Shown: in pieces, positions 38,515-48,955 of the stretch
Layout of the letters: each line of letters starts with the position of its first letter
How positions within the stretch are numbered: position 1 is the first letter of the stretch
Position numbers and translations under genes: made by a program
NCBI RefSeq assembly: GCF_003989665.1
Contig: NZ_RZIJ01000015.1
Span: 62,001-126,000, forward strand
DNA from: Azospirillum doebereinerae
GTDB taxonomy: Bacteria > Pseudomonadota > Alphaproteobacteria > Azospirillales > Azospirillaceae
Reading direction: 5' to 3'
DNA length: 64,000 bases
Notes under the pieces: model-generated
The model's input: only the letters and a program-made list of their open reading frames with translations
What the model was told of the DNA's origin: nothing
The model's database searches: none

Positions 38515-41500
38515 CGCCCATGCCCCTCTTCGCACACACGATCCGCCCCGAGAACGTGGCGGAACTGATCGACTTCAGTGGCGGCGTCCCTGAACTCGAG
38601 GCGATCAAGGAATTGCAGAACGAGGGCGTGGCAGCGCTCTACAACATTCTCTGCACGCGGAGATTCGCCTACCTCGCCGACGAAGTCGGTATGGGGAAAA
38701 CCTTCCAGGCGATCGGGTTGGCCGCCGTGCTGTGGCACATCGACCCGCGCGCCCGCGTCGTCTTTATCACACCGCGGCAGGTGCTCCAGCATCAGTGGGG
38801 GCGGGACTACTGCACCTTCTTCGAGCGCAACTACCGCCCCAACGGCTTGACGGCCGACGATCATGGCGTCAGCACGCTGCTTGGCACGCCCGCAGAGGCC
38901 CCAGTTTACGAGAACCTGCGGGACTTTGCCAGCGCTTTGGGCCAGGATGCCCCACGCTCGCTTATCCTGCGGCACACCTCCTTCTGCCGTCCGGTCTATC
39001 TGCAACAAAGCCGGGCGTTGGATGTCCGGGCCGCCTGGGAACAGACCCGCCGGGTGATGCACGGCTGCGGACTGCCGGAGCCGCAGCGGCCACAACCGCT
39101 TCCGTCGCCGCCGGAGGCGAGCGCGGTGTTCAACGACCTCTTCGCCGAGGGACTGAACCAGCGGCTGCGGGAGTGGGCCGGGGACCGGGGCATCGACCTG
39201 CTGATCGTCGATGAAGCGCAAGCCCTCCGCCACCACGGCAACCAAACCAACCGGAACTTCGCACGGGTGTTCGAGGGGGTGGTGAAGCACTGGCTGTTCC
39301 TCAGCGCCACGCCGCTGCACAACGGCCCGGACACCGTGAAGGCGGTCTGCGACTACGCCGACCCGCAAGCCATCCGCCAGGAGAACTGCGCCGCGGACCG
39401 CCTGGAGGCCCTCGCCGGGGCCATGCGGAGTTTTCTGGTCCGGCGGCCGCGGACCTATCGCTCTGCGGCCGGCGATATCCTGGCGAAGCGCGACTACCGC
39501 GATCACAGGCTCCAGCCGCACGAGGGCACGCAGGGCGTCCCAGGCTTGGCCATGGCGCTGGTACAGAAGCATCTGGCTCGCATCCTGAAATCCCAGGGCA
39601 ACCGCTTCCAGGTGGGCTTCCTGACGTCCTTCGAGAGTCTGCGGCGCTCCACGCTTCACCTCGATCCCGAGGCTGAGGGCGCGTCCGTGCCCGCCGGGGC
39701 CGGCGACGACCACCTCAACCTCCAACTCCACGACAAGCAACGCGCCCAGCCCCAGCCGGACGCCGGCGCCATCGCTGGGATCGTGGAGCGGTTCTCGCAG
39801 CGGTTCCCGAACCACACGCTGCCGCATCCGAAGCTCGACGCGGTCGCGCGGGACCTCGCCGAGCGCGCGTTCGTGCGGGGCGAGAAGGTGTTGGTCTTCA
39901 TGCGCCGCATCGCCGCGGTGGATGAGCTGTGCGAACGCCTGGAGCGCGCCTTCCACCAAAGCGTCGAACGGCGGATCCGCGACCATTGGAGAGACTCGGC
40001 CTTCGATTGGGCCAAAGGGCCGTCCTCGCGGCCTCCGGAGGATGAGGACGCCGGAACGGGCGCCGATGGAGACGGGAGCGGCGAGGGCGGCGACCGTATG
40101 GACGACCTGCCGGGCCGGGGAGCGGACCGGCTGTCCGAAGGCTTCCGCCGGGCGTTCCGGGAGGGGGGCTGGCTGCACCTGTACCGACGGCGCTTCGAGA
40201 CGGACCGTTCCCTCGGCCTGTTCTTCGAGGAGAACTGGTTCCTCCTCCTGGCCCGCCTATACGAGCGCGACCCCGCCGCGTGGGCGGCGGCGGTGCCTCG
40301 AGCGCTCTGGGATGAGGCGGCGGGCCTTTCCCCGGCACGGCGGCGCGCCTTCATTCTGCACAGCATGTTGACCGGCAATGCCAAGGCGCTGGGTATCCCC
40401 TCCGGGGTGGCACAGGTCTGGGCGGAGGCACTGGCGCTTTACCATCCGTTGGAGAAGCGCCGGCACACGACCGTCGCAGGGCATGCGCAGCCCGAACCAG
40501 CCCTGCTGCTGGGCGAAGGGTTTTGGGACGTGCTGAGGCGCCGGAACCCCGCTTGGTGGTCGGGGCTGGAAGATGGACTGGGCAGTGCTGCGCCGGAGCA
40601 ACTGCGGGAGTTGATCCATCGCCGGCAACTCGCCAAGAACTGGATCGGCCAGTCGATCCGCCTGAGCGACGCGCTCATTGATCTGCACTACATCGATGCC
40701 GGCCTGAACTGGGCTCGCACGGCGTCAACTCCGGTGGTCCACACCCGCGCGCTGGCCGAAGGGTTCGTCAACTGGCTGTCCTCTGCGGAACCGGCCGCCC
40801 TCATCCAGCGGCGCAGCTTCGCCGCGTGGGCGGGCGAGCGCGAACTCATTCTGCAGACTTGCTTCAGCGGATCCGGTCCGACCCTGGCGGACCTCGCTGC
40901 CGCCGGCAGCACCAGCCAGCTCAACAACCAAGTTCCGGTGATCGGCGTGATTGGAGGGTCCGACGTGAATGAGCGCGCGCTGGTGCAATTCAAGACCCCC
41001 GCCTATCCGCGCGTTCTGGTGTGCACCGACGTGCTGAAGGAGGGCGCCAATCTGCACACCTTCTGCGACCGGGTCATGCATTACGGCGTTGCTTGGACGG
41101 CCGGCGACCTGGAGCAGCGCATCGGCCGCGTGGACCGCTTCCGCTCATTGATCGAGCGCCGCCTGCGCCGGAGTGGCGGCAGGGAGCGGCCGAAGCTCGA
41201 CATCGCCTATCCGTACCTGGATCGAACGCTGGAGCAGCGTCAGGTCTACCGGGTGCACGACAGCATGGAGACCGTCGAGAGTCTCCTGGACGGCCTGTCG
41301 GTCGGCGGCAAGGACGAGCGCTGGACCTTGTCCACCCTGCCCGATGCCGCGCTGGCTGCTCCTCTTCGGGCGCGCACGGCCGCTGGTGACTTTATCCCGG
41401 TTTGGGACGGCGTTTCCGGGCACCCCTTCGTACAAGTGACGGTGGATCCGGAACGGCAGCGCGACACCTTCCGCCGCTTCGCCGACTGGGTCTGCGAAGC

Positions 41501-41771
41501 CGCCGAGGACGCGGGCCTCACCGTTCACGGCGAGCCTTCCGACTTTCGCCGGCCGTTTCGCCTGACCGGCCCTGGTGGCCTCGACCTGACGTGCCGGTGG
41601 CTTTTCCGGCCCGACCGGGGCGGGCACGTGTTCGATATGGCGGGAACGCCGGCTGCCAGCTTGGAGGCTGTCGCCTGGGATCTGACCCTCCGTGGCGCCC
41701 CGGGGCATGGCGAGAGGGAATGGATTGCCGATTGCCTGCGTGTTGCCATCGATATTGGCCGCTGTGACTGA
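38511..41771 (+). CDS. SNF2-type SF2 helicase/translocase
   Basis: Encodes 1,086 residues from GTG 38,511 (coupled start) or 1,083 from ATG 38,520. ATPase motifs: LADEVGMGKTFQAIGLA (Walker A, residues about 54-70), LLIVDEAQALRH (motif II, about 231-242), FLSATPLHN (motif III), VLVCTDVLKEGANLH (motif V) and QRIGRVDRF (motif VI, near 870). A long charged insert (about residues 490-560, PPEDEDAGTGADGDGSG) separates parts of the two RecA lobes. The C-terminal 200 residues are unassigned. Such translocases move on double-stranded DNA; DrmD of DISARM and DpdE are comparable in type, but their methylase and deazapurine partners are absent here. Confidence 0.9.
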   Translation: MTPMPLFAHTIRPENVAELIDFSGGVPELEAIKELQNEGVAALYNILCTRRFAYLADEVGMGKTFQAIGLAAVLWHIDPRARVVFITPRQVLQHQWGRDYCTFFERNYRPNGLTADDHGVSTLLGTPAEAPVYENLRDFASALGQDAPRSLILRHTSFCRPVYLQQSRALDVRAAWEQTRRVMHGCGLPEPQRPQPLPSPPEASAVFNDLFAEGLNQRLREWAGDRGIDLLIVDEAQALRHHGNQTNRNFARVFEGVVKHWLFLSATPLHNGPDTVKAVCDYADPQAIRQENCAADRLEALAGAMRSFLVRRPRTYRSAAGDILAKRDYRDHRLQPHEGTQGVPGLAMALVQKHLARILKSQGNRFQVGFLTSFESLRRSTLHLDPEAEGASVPAGAGDDHLNLQLHDKQRAQPQPDAGAIAGIVERFSQRFPNHTLPHPKLDAVARDLAERAFVRGEKVLVFMRRIAAVDELCERLERAFHQSVERRIRDHWRDSAFDWAKGPSSRPPEDEDAGTGADGDGSGEGGDRMDDLPGRGADRLSEGFRRAFREGGWLHLYRRRFETDRSLGLFFEENWFLLLARLYERDPAAWAAAVPRALWDEAAGLSPARRRAFILHSMLTGNAKALGIPSGVAQVWAEALALYHPLEKRRHTTVAGHAQPEPALLLGEGFWDVLRRRNPAWWSGLEDGLGSAAPEQLRELIHRRQLAKNWIGQSIRLSDALIDLHYIDAGLNWARTASTPVVHTRALAEGFVNWLSSAEPAALIQRRSFAAWAGERELILQTCFSGSGPTLADLAAAGSTSQLNNQVPVIGVIGGSDVNERALVQFKTPAYPRVLVCTDVLKEGANLHTFCDRVMHYGVAWTAGDLEQRIGRVDRFRSLIERRLRRSGGRERPKLDIAYPYLDRTLEQRQVYRVHDSMETVESLLDGLSVGGKDERWTLSTLPDAALAAPLRARTAAGDFIPVWDGVSGHPFVQVTVDPERQRDTFRRFADWVCEAAEDAGLTVHGEPSDFRRPFRLTGPGGLDLTCRWLFRPDRGGHVFDMAGTPAASLEAVAWDLTLRGAPGHGEREWIADCLRVAIDIGRCD

Positions 41772-41893
41772 GCCTATTTCATACCGACTCAGTCGCCGCC
41801 TTGAATGTGCCATCCGACTGTGCCATCTCTGTGCCGTCGGTCGGTGTCGAAACCGTTGCGGGCCAAGGCTGGCAAGGGTTTCAGGAGATGTTA

Positions 41894-41916
41894 GTTGGGG
41901 GTCCTAGTCCCCCAAC
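41894..41916 (+). terminator. Hairpin after the three-gene cassette
   Basis: GTTGGGGG (41,894-41,901) pairs with CCCCCAAC (41,909-41,916) around a seven-base loop, 122 bases after the helicase stop. A second small palindrome, CTGATAAATCAG (41,924-41,935), and then TTTTT follow. Probable end of the transcript. Confidence 0.5.
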
Positions 41917-42000
41917 CAACTTCCTGATAAATCAGCATTTTTGGCAACGCGCGCCAGTCGGGGAGCCGTTTACTCCACCGGCCTACTCCACAGGGTTGGA

Positions 42001-42084
42001 ATGTTGACACGACAGGGCGCCACCTATCATTTCCGCCGACGCGTTCCCGTTGCGATCCGCCCGCTCTTGCGCCAATCCGAGGTT
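42001..42084 (+). pseudogene. N-terminal fragment of a DUF6538-type tyrosine integrase
   Basis: From ATG 42,001, 28 codons read MLTRQGATYHFRRRVPVAIR and then PLLRQSEV. This is the characteristic N-terminus of integrases with a DUF6538 domain (Thr-Arg, Tyr-x-Phe-Arg-Arg-Arg-Val-Pro). The IS3 element begins at 42,085 and the rest of the gene is not present after it. The integrase fragment at 1-576 is the C-terminal part of the same kind of protein. Confidence 0.7.
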
Positions 42085-42146
42085 TGATCTTGCCCCGGTT
42101 GTGTGGACACCACAGCTAAGCTCCGCGTGGAGCGGGAAGGTGTCTG

Positions 42147-42470
42147 ATGACGAAGACGAGGCGGTCCTTCACGGACGAGTTCAAGCGTGAGGCCGTTGGG
42201 CTGCCGGAAGGGAGCGGCCGGCCGCTGGAGCATGTGGCGCGGGAATTGGGCCTCCAGGCCTCGGTGCTGCGGAACTGGCGACGGGTAGCCCAAGGCCACC
42301 CGCCGCGCTCACGGTCCGGAGCCCCTGCCGTATCCGGCACCGCCATGCCGGCGAAGCCGGACGAGCAGACGGCGGAGATCGCGCGGCTGCGACGCGAGCT
42401 GGAGCGCGCCCGGCAGGAACGCGACATTTTAAGAAAGGCCATCAGCATCCTCTCGGAAGCGCCGAGATGA
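42147..42470 (+). CDS. IS3-family transposase OrfA
   Basis: Encodes 107 residues from ATG 42,147. A helix-turn-helix (RRSFTDEFKREAVGL...HVARELGLQASVLRNWRR) is followed by a leucine-zipper-like helix (EIARLRRELERARQERDILR), as in OrfA of IS3/IS911 elements. It would normally fuse with OrfB by programmed frameshifting or act as the DNA-binding partner. It appears complete, but its partner is broken. Confidence 0.85.
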   Translation: MTKTRRSFTDEFKREAVGLPEGSGRPLEHVARELGLQASVLRNWRRVAQGHPPRSRSGAPAVSGTAMPAKPDEQTAEIARLRRELERARQERDILRKAISILSEAPR

Positions 42471-43332
42471 GGTTTGGCTTCATCGAGGACACCGGGACGA
42501 GTTCCCGGCCCGGCTCATGTGCACGGTGCTCGGGGTGTCCGCCAGCGGTTACTACGCGTGGCGTGGGTGGCCGGAAAGCCAGCGGGCCGCCGCCAACCGA
42601 CAGCTTCTGGCCGAGGTCCGACGCGTTCATGGTCGCCACCATGGCCGCTATGGTAGCCCGCGCGTGCATGTTGCCTTCTGCGCAGAGGGCATCACCGCCA
42701 GCCGGGGCCGGGTGGTGCGTCTGATATGCGCCGGCACGGTATCCGGGACGCAACTGCACGCCGGTTCCGGCCCGTCACGACCGACAGCCGCCATGGCCTG
42801 CCGGTCGCTCCCGATCTGCTGGGCCAAGCCCTTCCAGGTGGCCGAGCCCAACCGGGTCCGGCTGGCCGACATCACCTACCTGCCCACCGCTGCAAGGCTG
42901 GCTGTATCTGTCGGCTATCCTGGACTTGGCGACCCGGAAGATTGTTGGATGTGCGATGCGCGACCATATGCGCATCGAACTCGCCACTTCGGCCCTGGTC
43001 ATGGCCATCCAGCGCCAAAGGCCAGCTGTGGGCCTCATCCCCAGCATTCCGATCGCGGAAGTCAGTATGCCTCCCGGGATTACCGCGACCTGTTGCAGGC
43101 GGCCGGGATGCGGCAGTCCATGTCGCGTAAGGGCTGCTGCTACGACAATCCTCCCGTGGAAAGCGCCTTCCACACCCTCAAGGTCGAGTTGGTCCACCGC
43201 ACTCGGTTCGAAACCCGCGACTAGGCCCGCCGGGAGGTGTTCGCCTACATCGAAACCTACTACAATCGCCAACGCGCCCATTCGGCCATCGGATACATCA
43301 CCCCCGAACAGGCCGAGCTAAGATCTGCGTGA
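42467..43332 (+). pseudogene. IS3-family transposase OrfB, multiple frameshifts
   Basis: Recognisable pieces lie in different frames: MCTVLGVSASGYYAWRG from 42,517, the first catalytic Asp region (RLADITYLPT) near 42,860, SDRGSQYASRDYRDLL near 43,050, and ESAFHTLKVELVHRTRFETR near 43,160. A TAG at 43,222-43,224 then precedes the C-terminus YIETYYNRQRAHSAIGYITP. The second catalytic Asp and the Glu (ESAFHTLK) survive, but no continuous frame exists. Confidence 0.85.
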
Positions 43333-43407
43333 ACCCGTGTCCACCCAACCGGGGTAAGATCAACTGCCCGGTGCCGCGCAACGGCGATGCCCGCACAAGC
43401 CGGAGCC

Positions 43408-46077
<2,670 letters not shown>

Positions 46078-46177
46078 TCGGCACTCCGTTTTTCCAGTGT
46101 CCCGCCCTGTTGCCCAAGCGCGGGGAGCGCCCTTGCCGGCCCGCGGAATGCGCGGCCGTCCGGCGCTACGATTAAGC

Positions 46178-46206
46178 AGATGGTTAAAGTCCTTGCCCCG
46201 ATCAAG
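46178..46206 (-). promoter_or_regulatory. Possible heat-shock (sigma-32) promoter of clpB
   Basis: Read on the minus strand, CTTG (46,206-46,203) is followed after 19 bases by CCATCT (46,183-46,178). This resembles the sigma-32 consensus CTTG / CCCCATNT with slightly irregular -10 bases. It lies about 100 bases upstream of the clpB start. Predicted only from pattern and gene function. Confidence 0.35.
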
Positions 46207-46299
46207 AGGGGTGGGCGGACCGACAAACGCCATGTTGACAGGCTATCGCCGCCGCGATCTTCATAGCGCCGTGCTATCGGCGAACAGGGGAACGGCGCC

Positions 46300-47232
46300 A
46301 TGGATCTGCGGCAGCTGCGCTATTTCCTGGGCATCGTCGAACATGGCTCGATCTCCCGCGCGGCCGAGGCGCTGCGAGTGGCGCAGCCGGCGCTGAGCCT
46401 GCACCTGAAGCGGCTGGAGGAGGATTTCGGCTGCCAGCTCGTCCTGCGCACGGCGCGCGGCGTGGTGCCGACGGAGAGCGGACGGCGGCTGGCGCAACGC
46501 GCCATCGGGCTGGTGGAATCGATGGACAGCCTGCGCGACGACGTGCGCGCGGTGGAATCGGCGCCCTCGGGTCCGGCCACGGTGGGCATCCCCACCTCGC
46601 TGGGGCCGGTCTTGACGGTGCCGCTGGCGCTGGCGGTACGGCGCGCCCACCCGCAGATCCGCCTGCGCGTGGTCGAGGGGTTGTCCGGCCACATGCTGGA
46701 ATGGGTGCTGTCGGGGCAGCTGGATCTGGCGCTGGTCTTCGGGGCGAAGGACATGGCCGGGTTGACCGCCGAGTTCGTGGCGCGCGAGAAGCTGCATCTG
46801 GTCGGCCCGGCCGACGACCCGCTGCTGGCCGGGCGCGTGGCCATTCCCTTCGACGAGGCGCTGGCCCTGCCGCTGATCCTGCCCGGCCGCCCGCACGGCG
46901 TGCGCGAGGAGGTGGAACACGCGGCGCTGCTGGCCCGCGGGCAGGTCAACGTGGTCATGGAGATCGACGCGCTGGAGCAGATCAAGGCGCTGGTCGCCGA
47001 GGGCTGCGGTTACACCGTGCTGTCGGAACGGGTGGCGCGTTACGGCCCTTCGGCCGGGCGGCTGGCCGGGTTGCCCATCGCCGACCCGCGGATCGACCGG
47101 ACCATCCTGCTGGCCCACGCCGCCGGGCGCCCCATGCCGGTGGCCGCCCGCGCCGCCCATGCCATCCTGCGCGACCTGCTGGCCGGGCTGACGCTGGACG
47201 GGGAGTGGCGCGTCCACTTGCCCCCGCTCTGA
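46300..47232 (+). CDS. LysR-family transcriptional regulator
   Basis: Encodes 310 residues from ATG 46,300. The N-terminal winged helix (MDLRQLRYFLGIVEHGSISR, then AQPALSLHLKRLEEDFG) is followed by a periplasmic-binding-like effector domain. The style, with RQLRYF and the motif GLSGHMLEWVLSGQLDLAL, is close to the Nac / nitrogen-assimilation and aromatic-pathway LysR branch. It is divergent from clpB (222 bases apart), but a regulatory link to clpB is unlikely. The target is not evident from neighbours. Confidence 0.9.
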   Translation: MDLRQLRYFLGIVEHGSISRAAEALRVAQPALSLHLKRLEEDFGCQLVLRTARGVVPTESGRRLAQRAIGLVESMDSLRDDVRAVESAPSGPATVGIPTSLGPVLTVPLALAVRRAHPQIRLRVVEGLSGHMLEWVLSGQLDLALVFGAKDMAGLTAEFVAREKLHLVGPADDPLLAGRVAIPFDEALALPLILPGRPHGVREEVEHAALLARGQVNVVMEIDALEQIKALVAEGCGYTVLSERVARYGPSAGRLAGLPIADPRIDRTILLAHAAGRPMPVAARAAHAILRDLLAGLTLDGEWRVHLPPL

Positions 47233-47303
47233 CCTCTTCTCCGCTGGGCAAAGGGAAGAAAGCCGTTGGCCAGCGCGCCGCACAGAGGAGGATGAGGCTT
47301 TCT

Positions 47304-47903
47304 TCAGGCCCAGGCCCGGCTGTCCCTCACCACCACCGCGAAGCGGTCGGCCAGCGAGGCGAGGTTGGCGCGATGCACCGCGTCGGCCGGGATGGTGCCG
47401 CCCTGCGGATCGGGCAGGTCGCGGGTGGCGCTGGCCGCGTCCACCACCGTGGTTCGCCAGCCGAGGTCGAGCGCGGCGCGCACGGTGCTGCTGACGCACA
47501 TGTGGGTCTGGAAGCCGGCGACGATCAGTTCCGTCCGGCCGGTGGCGCGGATCCGTGCGTCGAGATCGGTGCCGGCGAAGGCGTTGGGCAGGCGCTTCAC
47601 GACCACCTCTTCCCCATCGAACGGCGTCAGCGGCGCGACGATGCCGGACAGCGGTCCGTCCGGATCGAACAGCGCGCCGCCGGATTTGCCGTGATGGACG
47701 ATGTGGAACACCGGAACCCCGGCCTTGCGCGCCAGGGCCAGCAGCCGCCCGGCCTCGGCCACGGCGGCGTCGATGCCGGACAACGGCAGCGCGCCCTCGG
47801 TGTATTCCCGCTGCGCGTCGATCAGAATCAGGGCGGACGCGTCGAGCGGGCTGGGCGTCGAGGGGGCGCCGGCCAGGGCCAGCAGGGTTTTCGGCTCGGT
47901 CAT
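47304..47903 (-). CDS. Isochorismatase-like cysteine hydrolase
   Basis: Encodes 199 residues from ATG 47,903. The family catalytic triad is visible: Asp in LILIDAQREYTEGALPL, Lys in VVVKRLPNAFAGT and the nucleophilic Cys in VAGFQTHMCVSSTVRAALDL. Members hydrolyse isochorismate, nicotinamide or carbamoyl-type amides, and the exact substrate cannot be read here. It is divergently transcribed from the LysR gene at 47,990 across 86 bases containing an inverted repeat, so that LysR protein is the likely regulator. Confidence 0.9.
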   Translation of the reverse strand: MTEPKTLLALAGAPSTPSPLDASALILIDAQREYTEGALPLSGIDAAVAEAGRLLALARKAGVPVFHIVHHGKSGGALFDPDGPLSGIVAPLTPFDGEEVVVKRLPNAFAGTDLDARIRATGRTELIVAGFQTHMCVSSTVRAALDLGWRTTVVDAASATRDLPDPQGGTIPADAVHRANLASLADRFAVVVRDSRAWA

Positions 47904-47944
47904 GCGAAGCTCCGGAAAACGGGGTGGGACCGTCGGTTGCGCTG

Positions 47945-47982
47945 TTCTAGCGCGTTCAGATTTGCCCGCCCATCCGCTAGAA
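47945..47982. promoter_or_regulatory. Inverted repeat, likely LysR binding site
   Basis: TTCTAGCG (47,945-47,952) and CGCTAGAA (47,975-47,982) are perfect complements in the divergent promoter region between the hydrolase and LysR genes. The site ends seven bases before the LysR start codon, well placed for autoregulation and control of the hydrolase. Confidence 0.45.
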
Positions 47983-47989
47983 TCGTGCA

Positions 47990-48862
47990 ATGACCGTTCA
48001 AAAACAAACAGCCTTCCTCAATTGGGACGATGTCCGCGTCTTCCTGGAACTGGCCCGCACCGGCAGCCTGTCGGCGGCGGCGCGGGCTTTGCGGATCAGC
48101 CACGCCACCGTTGGCCGCCGCGTCGCCGCGCTGGAAGCGGATCTTGGACGCACCCTTGTGGAGCGGCGGGTGGACGGTTACACGCTGACGGCGGAAGGCG
48201 AGGCGGTGTTCGTGCTGGCCGACGGCATGGACGAGCGCGCGCTCGCCATCCTGCGCCGTGGCGGCCACGAGCAGGGACTGACCGGCACCGTTCGCCTGAC
48301 GGCGACGCAAGCTCTGGCGGACCGCTTCCTGGTGCCTCGGCTGGGACCGTTCCACGCCCGTCACCCGGGGATCGACCTGGAGGTGACGGTGGACAACCGC
48401 GCGCTCAGCCTCGCCCGGCGCGAGGCCGATCTGGCGATCCGCCTGGCCCGGCCGGAGCATGGCGATCTGATCGCGCGGCGGCTGGCCACCATCGTCTACG
48501 GCCTGTTCGCAATGCCCGGAGCGCGTGACGCGTGGATCGGCTACGACGAGGCGCTGGCCGATCTGCCCGAGGCGGTGTGGCTTGCCCGCCATGGCGCCGG
48601 TCGGCGCGTCGCCTTCCGCTCCAACAGTGTGCAGGCGCAGCTGGCGGCGGCCAAGGCCGGCTTCGGCGCGGCTCTGCTGCCGGTCTGGCTGGCGGCCGGC
48701 GAACCGGAGTTGGTGGCGCTGCCGATGCCCGAGCCGCTGGCGCGGGAGGCGTGGCTGGTCCTGCACCGCGACATGAAGGAGGTGCCGCGCGTCCGGGCGG
48801 TGATCGAGCATCTCGTCGCGCTGTTCTCGGCGGAGCCGGCGCTGGCGCCCCTGGACGCATGA
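47990..48862 (+). CDS. LysR-family transcriptional regulator
   Basis: Encodes 290 residues from ATG 47,990. Helix-turn-helix DVRVFLELARTGSLSAAARA...HATVGRRVAALEADLG, then a substrate-binding-like domain with short loops. SHATVGRR is typical of the subgroup that controls a divergently placed enzyme gene. The neighbour is the isochorismatase-like hydrolase, and the inverted repeat between them is the probable operator. No 3' partner: the next gene (48,956) converges on it. Confidence 0.9.
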   Translation: MTVQKQTAFLNWDDVRVFLELARTGSLSAAARALRISHATVGRRVAALEADLGRTLVERRVDGYTLTAEGEAVFVLADGMDERALAILRRGGHEQGLTGTVRLTATQALADRFLVPRLGPFHARHPGIDLEVTVDNRALSLARREADLAIRLARPEHGDLIARRLATIVYGLFAMPGARDAWIGYDEALADLPEAVWLARHGAGRRVAFRSNSVQAQLAAAKAGFGAALLPVWLAAGEPELVALPMPEPLAREAWLVLHRDMKEVPRVRAVIEHLVALFSAEPALAPLDA

Positions 48863-48955
48863 TGGCTTGCGCATGACGGCTCAACGCCGCCGGGCCCGCG
48901 TCCCTGGTGTCGGGTGCCGAGAGCATCGAGCCGTGCCGGGAGGCGGACTGCGCGT

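Larger units (their letters stand above)
42085..43362 (+). mobile_element. IS3-family element, decayed but with both ends
   Basis: 26-bp inverted repeats at 42,085-42,110 and 43,337-43,362 agree at 24 positions (TGATCTT[G/A]CCCCGGTTG as the outer part). It contains orfA and a frameshifted orfB. The three bases on either side (GTT and ACT) do not form a direct repeat, which suggests a deletion next to the element. It is the last item of the island; clpB ends 46 bases further on. Confidence 0.85.

Noticed and set aside
35324..41771. Dpd (7-deazapurine DNA modification) or DISARM as the identity of the PLD/SNF2 cassette
   Set aside because: No DpdA-type transglycosylase, queuosine-pathway gene, methyltransferase or DUF1998 partner lies next to the cassette.
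46261..47499. 412-codon minus-strand frame opposite the first LysR gene
   Set aside because: Shadow frame; the LysR gene has a normal start and complete domains.
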